Notes: generated from the letters alone by a model not told the origin. A stretch of DNA of 64,000 bases from Ostrinia nubilalis (GCF_963855985.1 NC_087095.1:14518001-14582000), one strand, 5' to 3'; positions 42,114-53,816 are shown, counted from the first letter of the stretch. Translations and numbers: made by a program.

Positions 42114-42878
42114 TATAGCCTGACCAGGACCATAAAAACCCTGGCATAGAGGCGCGTCAATTGCATTTGATAGTGCAACATTGAGTACAGTCGTACCTGT
42201 GTTAAATTAATAGGCTAACTTTATGTATCGGGATTCAGCATTACGGGCTAATTTGATATTTTTATAAATTAATGAACAATAAACAATTTGAATTTGAAAG
42301 ATTATATTATAGGTAACCTGGTTTAAATAAATTAAATGAAACCATCAATCGAGCTAGTAGGATTTATTTTATTATTCATCAATCCGAACTTGAATATCCA
42401 ACTGCAATGTCTGCTCATGAACGCTTCAAACACGGTACTTCTTTCCCAATTCCATAAAATTCAACACTTACAAAGTGACAAAAAACTTTTAAATACTTAG
42501 GTATTTGAAACAAACACACAGCTAATTTTCATAGTGGACTGTACTATACGATAAACATGTCAGTCAATTTGACAACCTTTGTCGGAAACATTATTCAATG
42601 AAAATATTGTCCGAACCCTTAGTATTTCTCTTCGCAAATACTTTAACACATTGTGAACCACTTTTCTTTCACGACTATAAAAAGATTTTCGCAATTTAAT
42701 TCACAAAATCAATTGCACACATTTAAAATAATGTTTGTTTACACTTTGACAGCAATATTGACATGCAAGGTGACCACAAGGCCAATGAAGTTTTCAGTTA
42801 CTGTTGCCATTAAAAGAAATTAGTACCATTAGTTTTCCGCAACATGGCGAGGGTTTTTATGTTCCTGGTCGGGCTATA
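42114..42878. mobile_element. 765-bp TIR element with TATAGCC ends
   Basis: TATAGCCTGACCAGGACCAT..AAAAACCCTGGCA at the left; the complement of TATAGCCCGACCAGGAACAT..AAAAACCCTCGCCA at the right. TIRs of about 33 bp. TA repeats at both edges make the exact duplication ambiguous (TA likely). Non-coding interior. Confidence 0.75.
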
Positions 42879-45160
42879 AATACATATTGATTTTAGGCAT
42901 CGAAAAATGCATTGAATTCAATGCATCGAAAAGATTATAATTACCTATGCACAATAAATATGTATGAATATTTCTTTTATTTCTTGTTTCGTGTGACGTT
43001 CAATAAAATGTTTACCTATCTATGGCGCGCGTCCTTGTCACATCGTAGCTATGTTCTCCAAAGACTAGTGCACAAAATAGCACATCGTCCAAGTAAGTTT
43101 GTGCTCTCTGCACATAACGCCGTCGTAGCGCTTAAGCGCAGGTTACGTCGACACATGTAAGGTACCCTTTAATTACTAACCGAGGGTCAGGGAACCGTAG
43201 AAAGGATTGTCTACAGTCTACTAACGTCAGAGATAGTAGAAACGGGAGAAAAGTTGTTTGGTTTTATCCTGTCCCTTGACCTTGAAAAAATTAACACACT
43301 TGCTCCTTAAATTTGTATTTTTTTCTTTCTAGTCTGAGAAGGTCTGGTTCATCATTACGACAATACTAGTTCCTGTAATAACACTTTAATTCGATTTAGT
43401 ATGTTGTGCTAGTCGTATACTCGAAAAAAAATTAAAAATTAAATCACTAACTAAAATGCTAATAAGCATAGCAATCGTGCTTACATCACCTTTATGAACT
43501 TGTATGAAAGAAAATCATTATTTTGAGCGCCACAAAGTCACGTGACATTTCTACAGCTTTCCACCACATCTGTACACGAAACGAAACATCCAAAAGACAA
43601 GTGTGCTCAACTTTAGGGTCGACGCCCTTCACGGTACGTTAAACGGATAGATGTCCTATGTCCATCATTGTCCAAGCCGTGCCTCCACTTGGCCGTTTGT
43701 CACTGCCTCTAGCTATCCTTATTACACTGATTAAACGCAAATCCAAGCCAAAACAGACTCTAAAGTTGCACAGATAAAGACCGAAGTAGATTAAGGGGTG
43801 GTAATAATACATTTTGCTAGCGTAATCCGCGCATTGTTCGCGGTAAACCAATTAATAATCTTGGTGACGGTCGCGTAACGCGCACTGTAAGGCGGTTGAC
43901 GTCTTCACCACACGTAATGCATGTACAAATCTCAAGTTATGTAATGTACATACACATTTCAATGGAATTCACTGTAAGTAGAAAACATCATTCTAAACGA
44001 AATTTACAAATTTTAGATATTATTTATATGCTTTAGGGCCGATTTTTCAATCGTCTGATATCTTTTATCTGAAGGATTCTTTTATCTGCTATTTTCTAAG
44101 CTCTATCGAATCAACGAGCTCCTCGCAAAGCGCATTAGCGCTTGTCATGTGATCTCTTTATAAATTTAATTCCGCGTTGACCTGCGTTAACGCACGTTAC
44201 ATATGAACATAGCCTTTGAATGACTGACCTTCCGGATAACGTTCCTATTTTTTGCCATTCACCTCATCAATATGCAGTTAAATAGAAATCCAAGTGGTCC
44301 GCCATTTACACTGAAGTTTCTGTTTACCAAACTTTCATGTGAAACCAGAGTAAGTTCCGATCCTCCAGGACAAGTAAATCTTTGCTCCCAGTGATTCCGG
44401 AGTTCGCTTTGTGTGTGGAACGAAGTTAGGGGCACTCAGTCGTGGCGGGACCAACTCCTGTGGTTTGATGCCTGAAATCATACCTTCTCGGATTGAGTTA
44501 CTCACTCGTTAGGGTTCACGAGACCTTCCCTTGATTTGTAGAAGCTGAGCTAGTTCTGTCTAAAATGACCGACTATTTTTATCTTGAAGTATTGAGTGCT
44601 TGGGGCTATTTGTGTGATAGCTAGATGCTTCTTTTAACTTTCAAAATGTATCGACCTATCTTAGAATTTTTAAAACCGATAGATAGACTTGTGTTTTTTG
44701 ATATCCAGTCATGGATTTCTTAAAATACAATATATCTTATTTTTGTAAGTAGATTTATGTGAAGAACTTTCGTAAATAATATCCTTTAGCGCTGAAGCAA
44801 TTTAACACGTAAGGTGAAGTTAGGCAAAAATCATATGTATTGTAGTTCTGTTTTATCTTACTACTTAGTTTCAGAGAAATTGTATCTATTAAAATAACTA
44901 TTAACTAAACTACACTAAATAGTAACTTTAAACATCTTAAATCACTTTGCAACTTAGCTAGTCATAACTCATTTTACTATTACATCTTCTTCAACTCTCA
45001 GCATTCGGCATCTCGCGTCGGTACGTGAGGATTTTACAGAATAAATCACGACAAATCGCCGACGATTGTTTTAAAACCGTTGAAATTTTGCAAAGCTAAA
45101 CTTGTAAAGAGCGTACGTGATAGGAAAACTCAGCAGGGCAGAGTAAACACCTTTGTTTTT
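42879..45160. other. No confirmed gene; small palindrome and weak exon candidate
   Basis: A perfect 20-bp palindrome ATGCATTGAATTCAATGCAT lies at 42907-42926. The 82-codon frame ending 43160 has a basic end (ALKRRLRRHM) and an internal CAAGTAAGT splice-donor-like word, but nothing else supports a gene. At about 44040 a GGGCCGATTTTTCAATCGTC end resembles a MITE terminus without a partner. The remainder is unassigned. Confidence 0.4.
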
Positions 45161-45163
45161 GCG

Positions 45164-45266
45164 GTCAGATCTAGCTCACAGTGAAGGAAACAGCAGAAGG
45201 ACTCTGTACTTTAATCTATACCAGATCTAGCTCACAGTGGAGGAAACAGCAGAAGGACTGTACTTT
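45164..45266 (+). repeat. Tandem duplication of about 53 bp
   Basis: CAGATCTAGCTCACAGTG(A/G)A..GGAAACAGCAGAAGGACT occurs twice back to back (from 45166 and from 45221), just upstream of Helitron H3. Confidence 0.85.
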
Positions 45267-45276
45267 ATTAGTTTTA

Positions 45277-45774
45277 TCTATACCTACTTATAATAAATCT
45301 GTAGAGAGGTCAATTCTGTACATGAAATATATTTTCAAAATAACTATCAGGGGGTGATTAGTGATCGATACTGATGCCAAAAATGCAATCAGTAAAATTT
45401 TTGTCTGTCTGTCTGTCTGTCTGTATGTTCCTTATAGAAACAAAAACTACTTGACGGATTTTAACGAAACTTGGTACAATTATTCTTCATACTCCTGGGC
45501 AGGTTATAATATACTTAGGAATATCCCACAGGAACGGGAATTAGCGGGAAAATCCTTTTGTATGAAAAATATAAACCGCTTAAGTTAGATGCTTGAAATT
45601 TGGCATGCAGGTACCTTAGTAAACTTAAAGCTTAGTTACAACAGGATATTGCAAAATTCCCACGGGAGCGGGAGTTAGCGGGAAAAACATTTGTATGAAA
45701 AAATCTAGACCGCGTAAGATAGATGAAGGGGGTAAAACGGGATCCACGCGTACGAAGTCGCGGGCGGTCGCTAG
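45277..45774 (+). mobile_element. Non-autonomous Helitron H3
   Basis: TCTATACCTACTTATAATAAATC start after A, CGGGCGGTCGCTAG end before T. 498 bp, two 134-bp internal units (landmarks about 45526 and 45660), short (CTGT)n tract. A G-to-T change in the 3' GCGGCCGC palindrome (GCGGTCGC) distinguishes it from H1 and H2. Confidence 0.92.
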
Positions 45775-46039
45775 TACAGAATAATAAAAGTCACATCTCG
45801 ATCAATTGAAACTAAACAAACAGCGTTATGGATAATTTCCTTTACATACTAAAAACTTCCGATGCTGGACAGTCTTCTCCAAGCATTTCTACAAAGATCG
45901 GTCTTACGCTGCCCTCATAAAGGAACTTCCTTCGCCAAGTCCAATAATGAAGCATATAAGTTAAAAAAGTAATTAATTAAACTCAAGTGTTCAAACTACA
46001 TTTCGACATATTGGAAACATAATTGATATGAAATAACTA
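45775..46039. other. No gene; possible LINE wording
   Basis: GATCGGTCTTACGCTGCC at about 45896 resembles ACGGTCTTGCGCTGCCC at 38924, so a decayed LINE piece may be present. Otherwise AT-rich. Confidence 0.35.
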
Positions 46040-46220
46040 TTAGAGTAGGCGCACACCGTTGATTTTTAGTTGGCCGATAGTTGTACCCGATTTTAATTTG
46101 TATGAAGAATCCGCCAAATCGAATCGGCGTAGTGTGCGCACTCCCATACATGCCCATACTGATCAACTGCCCGCCTAAACTATCGGCCGACGAAAAATCA
46201 ACGGTGTGCGCCTACTCTTA
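46040..46220. mobile_element. TTA-flanked MITE (T6)
   Basis: TTA (46040-46042), GAGTAGGCGCACACCGTTGA..TTTTTAGTTGGCCGATAGTT; right arm AACTATCGGCCGACGAAAAA..TCAACGGTGTGCGCCTACTC, TTA (46218-46220). 175 bp, TIRs over 40 bp, non-coding. PIF/Harbinger-type target. Confidence 0.88.
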
Positions 46221-46984
46221 GGAACCAAAAAATATAATAATATTAATATGTAGGTCCATTATCAGTAACTAGATCCTTTATTTTTTCATTTGATGCAGAA
46301 ATATTAAATGTAAAAGAATCATTGCAAGAATGTGTGATTTATAAAATCATGCCCACTAATCCTTCTCCAGCTGTGGTTATCTCAAACGTTCCCAATCTTA
46401 AAGGTTTCCTAGTGTAGCCCGTTGGGCTTTGTAGGAACACATCTAACTTGCAAATTTGACGAAGGTTAAAATGTTTTTGAAAATTCCCGCCTATTCTGGC
46501 TAGGCTTATCTGTGATGCCTGAGGATTTAGTGATCCGTACGATTTAGATAAGTAGGTATACAATGAAACCCTAGCGGGCAACCACAAAGGTAGTGGGTAC
46601 ACATAGTTAGGTAGGAAACTTTTGGTTTTTTAATGTCTGTTCTATAGTCTCTGACCCCAATAATATTTGATATAATATATCAAAAATATATTAATAATAT
46701 TCGTATTATGACTCTAGATAGGAAAAGTATCAATTGAAGTTATTGCAAGTTTGATTTAAATTAATGTAAAGAATTGTGGAAGGATGTTGTATCAAAAGAA
46801 AAATGACTTTTCACTTTAAAAATCGACTGCACCTTATGACTCTATTCTATGATTTACACTTGCCACGCAATTTTTGTTTAGGCACTAAGCTGAAAACAAA
46901 ATTCAAAGATCAATGTTTTAAAGAAACGTTAGAAGACAAGATAATAATAGGGAAGTTTCCTGGGTAAAAAAGGAAGAGTTTTAA
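46221..46984. other. No gene recognised
   Basis: AT-rich. Short frames at 46339-46602 (minus) and 46776-46967 have no recognisable domain. Confidence 0.4.
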
Positions 46985-46985
46985 T

Positions 46986-47237
46986 TAGTCCGTCAGTTAG
47001 CTTATCAAAAAATACTCGACACCTATTTTTCACTTTTTAAAACTAATGAAAATGTAAACAGATAAAGCGTGCCAAAGTTCTAAAGAAAAGGCCCGTGACG
47101 TCAGTGAGTGCGTAAAAGTGCTGCACTGTGTGACGTCGCGCGGAACTTCAACGCACAATAACTTTGTAATTATTAGTTTGATTGACAATAAAAAATATAC
47201 GTGTCCAATATTTTTTTATATTAAAATTGACGGACTA
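46986..47237. mobile_element. Small TIR element with TAGTCCGTCA ends
   Basis: TAGTCCGTCAGTTA at the left and the complement of TAGTCCGTCAATTT at the right, 252 bp apart. Short TIRs and an unclear duplication make this less certain. The interior has GTGACGTCAGTGAGTGCG and GTGTGACGTCGCGCGG, cAMP-response-like TGACGTCA words in an otherwise AT-rich stretch. Confidence 0.5.
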
Positions 47238-47641
47238 AAAAAATTTTTTTAGGAAACTAGCCTATTGTAATGTAAAATAAGTACACCAATCATTAGACTT
47301 TAAATAGGCACTCTTTAAGGATGTTCCACTTTTATAAAATGCTTAAAATACCTCTACTTTGAAACGGTTTGGTATCTACGTGAAACCAAAATGACCCAAT
47401 CTTCAAAAGAATCCTATACAAAAAGGTTGCCAAAGTACTTAAAATAGACCCGTTTAAAAGTTTTTTCCTTTTACAAATTCGAGGTCTGTTTCTGTAGTTC
47501 CAAAGAGATCTCTCTGCGGTTTTGTTCGCTTAAACTTTATATTTTTCAGTTCGGGCGAAATACTGCCGCTTTTCTTTGTGGCATGGAACGTTGTTAAAGT
47601 ATAAGGCACATCCATATGGACCGGTTTAGAATAGAATACTC
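47238..47641. other. No gene recognised
   Basis: AT-rich. The minus-strand frame at 47454-47660 is unsupported. Confidence 0.4.
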
Positions 47642-47755
47642 TAAGGCTGAGTTGAATCACCTAACTTTGACCGTAACTATAACGATAACCGATGTTTTTT
47701 GTATGGAGCTTGACAGATTTTTGATGATTGTCAAAGTTAAAGTAAGATGGCAAAC
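47642..47755. mobile_element. 120-bp MITE family T5, copy 2
   Basis: TAA then GGCTGAGTTGAATCACCTAA, with the core ATAACCGATGTTTTTTGTAT and GACAGATTTTTGATG. The right end is decayed (GATGGCAAACCAACG), so no second TAA is visible. Confidence 0.75.
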
Positions 47756-47894
47756 CAACGTGAAGGAAACTTAAATCAGAGCTTCAATCACGAAATAAAC
47801 GGTGGAGAAATAATACGAATGAAACATATTTTCATATAATAATCTTTTCAGTAATCAAAGCTTAAGGCTGTTACCAAATTGTTAAAATCTATTC

Positions 47895-48017
47895 TTAGGT
47901 TGGATTGCAATATCTTACTTTAACTTTGACAAACGTCAAAAATCTGTCAAAATCCATACAAAAAGCACATGTATCGTCAAAGTTACGGTCAAAGTTGAGT
48001 GGTGCAACCCAGCCTTA
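47895..48017. mobile_element. 120-bp MITE family T5, copy 3 (inverted)
   Basis: TTA on both sides (47895-47897, 48015-48017). Reads the reverse complement of copy 1, including CAAACGTCAAAAATCTGTCA and AGTGGTGCAACCCAGCC. Lies 140 bp from copy 2 in opposite orientation. Confidence 0.82.
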
Positions 48018-48430
48018 GAAAATATTTTTCTTAGGTACCAAATAAGTTTGACATCAAAGATAGAAGATTTTTATCTTTGAAACTTGAAACGGCCAATTCG
48101 GATGTACCCGAATCCGAAAAAAATGTCGAGATTAAAGATAGCTTCGGAAAAATATGTAAATTATCGAAATACAAGAAACGGAAAGGTCAAAAAGGTTTCC
48201 TTTTTACCGTAATATGAGCACCATTAGTTGTTTTATCAGATATCAGAAGTAGAGTTTTTTTCGGCGGTAGTCGGCAAACACGTACACATCAGCTCCCCAG
48301 AAAAAACTATTTTAAAAATAGTAAAAAGGATATTTTCTAAACAAATTCCACCAATAAATACTCATAACACTTCGCTTTACAAGATATATTGGAGTGAAAG
48401 TTATCTAATGTGTATTTGGTGAAATAAGTG
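48018..48430. other. No gene recognised
   Basis: AT-rich upstream flank of the LINE that follows. The 64-codon frame at 48228-48422 is unsupported. Confidence 0.4.
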
Positions 48431-48502
48431 CACATACCTGCCGGCGACTGTTTCACACATTCACTCTACTGCACAAACGAATCGAGTCAGCTGCACTTTA
48501 TC

Positions 48503-49312
48503 ATGGACAGCCTTGGGAGCATTGTTGAAACCCAGCACGCACTCGAGCAGTCGCTCATGAAGAGGATGGCCGAGTTTGAAGCACACCTCCAAGCCACAAA
48601 GGCATCATCTCCAGCTCAATCTGAGAACTTGAAGTCCCTGTCCCGCGAGTTCTACACGTTCCGTGAGCACACGCTGGGTGTTGTGGATCTTCTGAGACGG
48701 CAAATTCAGGAGGTCAGCAAGGTCGTGGACGGCATCGAGGCAAGGCACCGCAGTAAATTTCTACTCGTCACCGGTGTACCCGAAGTTGACAATGAAGACC
48801 CACTGTCAGCCACCCTGACGTTACTGAAGGATAATCTTGGACTCCCCAACATCGCTTCGGCCTCCATCTCTACATGTCATAGGCTCGGGAGATTCAAAGA
48901 GGGACGCAGTCGGCCAGTCATCTTAAAGTTCGTCAGTCGGGAAACTCGATCTCTCGTATGGAAGAAGAAGACACAGCTAAAAGGTACTCCATTTGTCATC
49001 TCAGAGTTTTTAACGCGGGCAAGGCAAGCCCTGTTTTTGAATGCGCGGAAGCACTTTGGCATGAGGCGTGTGTGGTCCATGGACGGCAATGTGTTCATTA
49101 AGCTGCCAAACGGCGCCCGCGAACGAGTCTCCAGCTGCGAGGAGCTAGACAGGCTCATGGAGCGCCACAGCACAGTCATCCCAGTGCCCCAGGAGCACGT
49201 CCCGAAACGTGCAGGCCGTGCAGCCGAGCCTGCGGCGCGCGTTGCAAGTGCTGACGCTTCCATCCCGAAACCAGGGGCATCCAAAACGCAGCGGACATGC
49301 AGATCGAAGTAG
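48503..49312 (+). CDS. LINE ORF1 protein, 269 aa
   Basis: RNA-binding, chaperone-like protein expected to coat the LINE RNA. The ATG at 48503 (MDSLGSIVETQHALEQSL) is preferred; an upstream extension in frame lacks an ATG. Residues about 8-90 are rich in E, L, K and Q in heptad-like spacing, so probably coiled coil. About 93-160 (SKFLLVTGVPE through HRLGRFKEGRSRPVILKF) looks like the RRM-like domain of L1-type ORF1 proteins, and about 165-230 (the KGTPFVISEFLTRARQ to NVFIKLPNG stretch) like the C-terminal domain. The tail is basic and alanine-rich. Open throughout. The antisense 135-codon ORF is a shadow. Confidence 0.85.
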   Translation: MDSLGSIVETQHALEQSLMKRMAEFEAHLQATKASSPAQSENLKSLSREFYTFREHTLGVVDLLRRQIQEVSKVVDGIEARHRSKFLLVTGVPEVDNEDPLSATLTLLKDNLGLPNIASASISTCHRLGRFKEGRSRPVILKFVSRETRSLVWKKKTQLKGTPFVISEFLTRARQALFLNARKHFGMRRVWSMDGNVFIKLPNGARERVSSCEELDRLMERHSTVIPVPQEHVPKRAGRAAEPAARVASADASIPKPGASKTQRTCRSK

Positions 49313-49971
49313 TGTTGTCATGGTGTTTCAGTGTATTTTCACACAACTGTTTAAATTTTGTACTTCGCCTCCCATTTGCAACTCCAGTTGTGGGTACTCA
49401 GTTACAGTTTGTGCCTGTTTTTAACCGTCACTATTTTAATCCTTTTTTATTTTCAATTCAAGGTACCTATTTTCACTGTTCAATAACTTTTTGTTTTCTT
49501 TCCGGTATTCCGGTGTTGTTCTGACATCTGTCTGACACTTCACCACAACTGACAGATGTGTCACGTCAGAAGGGAGGCAAAGGCATTTGTACATATTCTG
49601 TATAGACAAAATAAGTCTTCTCTTATGTAACGTTGTAATAACGGTATTTCGATAACGGTATTTATTTACGTCATCACATAAATAATTTTCTTTTTGTTCT
49701 AGTAATCTAGCCTCAATAATTTAGCTGTACCTGTATTTTGTTATGCTTTTCCAGCAGTTAACGTTAGTTATTTTATAACGCAAATTTTCTTGTTTCTTTT
49801 TTTGTAAAAATAATCTTATTGTGAACCACTGTGAACAGTCAACCGGCAGGTCATGCGCAGCTATTAGTTGTAATAGGTTTAACTTCATGTAACTTGACTG
49901 GATAGTATAGTATTTTTTTTTTTAAATTATTTGATATTATTTATTGTTATTATATATATTAGTACACAACC
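49313..49971 (+). other. Spacer between LINE ORF1 and ORF2
   Basis: T-rich, about 660 bp, no supported frame (the short frames at 49209-49524 are not conserved-looking). A poly-T run lies at about 49913-49923, just before ORF2. Confidence 0.6.
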
Positions 49972-50652
49972 ATGTCAGATGATGATGAATCATTCGTCTC
50001 CGCTAGTGACCACTCCTCCTCTTTTTACTCACTGCACTCTTCTAACTCCTCGTCTTCTCTTCACAATTCTCTTCTCCTAGAACTTCAAAACTGCGACAAC
50101 CTTCTCAATATCTGCCATATAAACGCACAAAGCATACCCCAACATCATTCCGAACTTCTTAACACTTTCTCTACGGATATAATCCACGCGTTGCTGGTCT
50201 CCGAGAGTTGGTTGAATCCAAATCTGAACTCAACATCATACTCACTCCCAGGTTTTGTCCTGATTCGGAACGATAGACTCGGGAAAAGAGGCGGCGGTGT
50301 CGCCATCTACCTTCGAGGCGATATTCCCTTTAAAATCATTCATACTACTCCCGGTGATTACTCTAACTCTATTGAATATATGTTTCTCGAGGTGCTCGTA
50401 AAGGGCGCTAAGGCTGTACTGGGAGTCGTATATTGCCCGCCTTCTGTCCACTACTTCCCCAAACTGGAGTCTGTGCTGGAATTAATATGTTCGGAGTATG
50501 CGCATGTTATAGTCATGGGTGATTTTAACACTGATTTGCTCAAGCCAACTCCACAGACTGGTAAGCTTCTGTCCATCCTTGAATCTGTCAATTTGTCTAA
50601 CTTACCGCTGGAGCCTACTCATCACAACATTGAGACTGATGACACTTGTTAA
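49972..50652 (+). pseudogene. LINE ORF2 N-terminal part: truncated APE endonuclease
   Basis: Starts MSDDDESFVSASDHSSSF, a serine/aspartate-rich leader. Endonuclease landmarks of the APE type follow: LNICHINAQSI, HALLVSESWLNPNL, GKRGGGVAIYLR, GVVYCPPS and VIVMGDFNTDLL. It then stops at 50650-50652 shortly after LPLEPTHHN. The usual C-terminal half with the catalytic SDH-type histidine and the linker to the RT is missing, removed by an internal deletion that also changes the frame. The element is therefore predicted not to nick its own target. Confidence 0.85.
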
Positions 50653-52591
50653 ACGCCCACCGGCCCCTTGGATTACTAGCGCAGTGCGTGCGGCAATGGC
50701 GAAACGTGATCGGGCATTCCGCAGCTTTAAGGATAATCGATCTAGTGATAGGTGGAGCGCGTACAAACGTGCCAGGAACCGTTGCAACAACTTAACTAGA
50801 GCAGCGAAACGCCGTTATTTCCATGATAACGTGCTCTCCTCTTCTAGTTCTGACGTCTGGAAATTTTTAAAATCACTTGGTCTTGGCAAGGCATCTTGTA
50901 TTACTCCTTCCTCAACTTTCACTCCCAACGAGCTGAATATACACTTCTCCTCGGCCACTCTTTTGGACGTCACTACTAAGCTCTCTACGATCTCCTATTT
51001 AAACTCTCTTCCTATTTCCACACATAGCTCCTTTTCATTCTCCCCTGTCACCGTTGATGAGACCAAAAAGATCATCCTCTCTATTAAATCGAAAGCTGTA
51101 GGCCCGGATGAGGTTAGTAGAGCGATGATACTCATGATCCTGGATAACTTACTTCCTGTCATCACCCATGTCATTAACTCCTCCTTTGACAGTGGGTGTT
51201 TCCCTTCCGCTTGGCGTCTGGCTCATGTCATTCCGTTGCCCAAACTCTCCAACCCTACCACCTTAAACCAATTTCGTCCTATCTCCATTCTACCCTTTCT
51301 TTCTAAAGTTCTTGAAGCGGCAGCTCACAAACAATTTTCAAAATTTGTTCTCGAAAACCGTCTCCTTAGCCAATTTCAGTCTGGCTTCCGCCCAGGACAT
51401 AGCACTACAACTGCACTCCTAAAAATAGTGGATGATGTCAGGGCTGGCATGGAGGAGTCACGGGTTACTGTACTAGTCTTAATAGACTTCTCAAACGCTT
51501 TCAACACGGTGGACCATGACATCCTTCTTGCCATTCTATCCCACCTTGGAGTCTCTCCATCGGCTGCGGAATGGTTCTCATCTTATCTCTGCGGTCGGAG
51601 ACAGGCGGTGCGAGTCGGTCGAACATGCTCGGAATGGAGAGATCTTGCAACCGGCGTGCCTCAAGGAGGTATACTCTCACCCATCCTTTTTTCTGTCTTC
51701 ATTAACATCCTAACTTCTCACCTTTCTTCGTCCTTTCATCTCTACGCTGACGACCTCCAACTCTACGTACAAGCTGACCCCTCTAATATTTCTGATGCAG
51801 TCTCGCAGCTAAATTCAGACCTTCGCAGTATTGCAGATTGGTCGGGTAGGTTCGGAGTAAGGGTCAATCCTGGCAAGTGTCAGGCGATAGTGCTGGGGGG
51901 CTCTAGGCAACTGGCTAAATTGGATCTGGGATCGGCTCCTAGTGTTGTCTTTGACGGAGTTGTCGTTAACTATTCTCCGTGTGTGAAAAATCTTGGACTC
52001 GTCATTGATAGCACTCTGAGTTGGTCTCAGCATGTCAAGGAAACCAGCAGAAAGGTGATTGGTACACTGCGGGCACTGTACCGCTTCAAAAACTTTCTAC
52101 CCTCCAGCACAAAGACCTTGCTTGTGCGGTCCCTGATCCTGCCTATCATTGATTATGGTGACATATGTTGTACGGACATCTCACAGGAACTCCTGAACAA
52201 GTTGGACCGCCTCCTGAACAACTGCATCAGATTTATTTTCGGCCTCCGCAAGTTTGACCACATCTCGTCTTTTCGCTCACAGCTTGGATGGCTTCCCATT
52301 AGACAGCGTAGAAACATTCGTTCTCTCTGTATGCTTCACTCAATTCTCTTCAATCCTGACTCTCCACCTTATCTAAAAGAGAGGTTCCAGTACCTTCATT
52401 CTACTCACAACAGAAATCTTCGCTCTAGTCAGACTCTTCAACTTGTCACCCCTCGCCACACCTCCGGCTTCATGTCTGACTCCTTCTCAGTCTCAGCAGT
52501 ACGGCTCTGGAACGGCCTTCCGGCGAATTTGCGAAAAGCAACCTCCAAATTTACATTTAAAAAGGCTCTGCGCAATTATTTTAAAGACTAA
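50642..52591 (+). pseudogene. LINE ORF2 reverse-transcriptase part
   Basis: The frame is open from 50519, but only from about 50642 (VKRPPAPWITSAVRAAM) does it read like the family; the first 41 codons are out-of-frame endonuclease sequence. RT landmarks: IKSKAVGPDEVSRAMIL, FRPISILPFLSKVLE, QSGFRPGHSTTTALL, VLVLIDFSNAFNTVDHDILL (motif A), GVPQGGILSP (motif B), LYADDLQLY (motif C, about 51739-51765) and NPGKCQAIVLG. The C-terminal block ends FTFKKALRNYFKD and stop. No stop or shift within the RT itself, so the enzyme core may be intact while its ORF2 start is lost. Confidence 0.88.
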
Positions 52592-52865
52592 AACTTTTTT
52601 CTTATCTCTGACATGTGTTTTGTGTACGCCAATATTATTATTATGTTTATGTATTTAGATGTATGTCTATTATATTAATATGTATTCTTATGTTATTTAT
52701 TTTATCTAATGCTATGTAAGTATATTAATTAAACGTCATATTTATTGCACCGCCTTAGTCTCTCTACTCGACCTGTGGTTGACTGGCAGATAATGCCACC
52801 TGGCATTAAGTCCGCCACTGTACAATTGTATGTGCAAAAGTGTAAATAAATAAAAAAATAAAATA

Positions 52866-53816
52866 AATAGAGTCAAAGTTTACAAGCAATAAGGCCTCTA
52901 GACTAAACATTTGTTACTAACAAATGCATTTTTTGTGGCCGCTTTTTAAAGAGTTTAGAGTAATTACTTAGATGCAGGAAAAAAAACGAAACAGAAGAAA
53001 ATTAGCAAAGCTGAAACGTTATCTAACATGCACAGAAGGGACTACAGATGTATGCCATCAAAATAAAAGTTTGTTAAAAGGCATCTACCATTTCCCTGAA
53101 AATAAAATGTAGTTTCTGAAATGAAACAATTTTGTAGAAGTATAACGCTCGTGTCTAATAAACAAACTGGTGTGGAACAGAATGAAACTACAAGTTTGAA
53201 AATAAGTGAATACAACTTTAGCAGAGTTTTTAAAATGAAACCTTATCCATATCTGATTAAAGATTAAACATAAACTGGCATAACAGACAAGGCAAAGGAT
53301 TAACGCCTCCATTTGCAAATGGTAGCAGAAACATGAAACTTCCTGACGTGGGTAGGGTTCGCTATTAAATTATTAATTCAAATATTAGATAGCTACCTGT
53401 TACGCAATGATTTATTTGTTTAGTATTGCGGTGTTTACATTTTACCGTAGCATATAGGTGTATTGAGTTGTGTGAAGGATTGCGACTGATCTCAGTTTAC
53501 ATCAATGCTCTGAGCTCCTAATAATCGCTGACTGAGTAGCATACGAAAACAAAAATAGGTCAATTCGCGTAACGTAGTACAAATTAGTTTTAGAAGATGT
53601 TAGTGTGTAAGTCTTTAGTAAATAATACAATAAATAATACATTTTTCAGTAAAATAATAGCCTAGTAATAATATTAGTAAATCTGTAAATTGCTTTCTAT
53701 CAGTTTTCTAACCCCAAATCATGTCACTTTTCTTTATCTTGAACTCCCCATTTTCCGCTCTACAATGCAAACATGGGAGACTGGAATCAAGAAATAGCCA
53801 ATACCGTATGAATATA
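52866..53816. other. No gene recognised
   Basis: AT-rich flank after the LINE tail. The minus-strand frame at 53085-53318 is unsupported. Confidence 0.4.

Larger units (their letters stand above)
48436..52865 (+). mobile_element. CR1/L2-type LINE with two ORFs, EN-deleted
   Basis: ORF1 (48503-49312), a 660-bp spacer, ORF2 in two pieces (49972-50652 and about 50642-52591), then a 3' region containing GTGGTTGACTGGCAGATAAT and CTGGCATTAAGTCCGCCACTG and ending in an (AAATA)n-like tail at about 52843-52868. The long open frames and preserved ORF1 suggest moderate youth, but ORF2 lacks part of the endonuclease. The 5' boundary is a guess, set where the sequence turns GC-rich; no target duplication could be fixed. 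I assign the jockey/CR1/L2/Kiri group from the LYADDLQLY motif and layout; the exact clade is unresolved. Confidence 0.85.

Noticed and set aside
42907..42926. Perfect 20-bp palindrome as a regulatory operator
   Set aside because: A single isolated palindrome in AT-rich DNA with no gene nearby; chance or a mutated relic is as likely.
48877..49284. 135-codon ORF antisense to LINE ORF1
   Set aside because: Shadow of the GC-rich ORF1 coding strand, which has recognisable domains.
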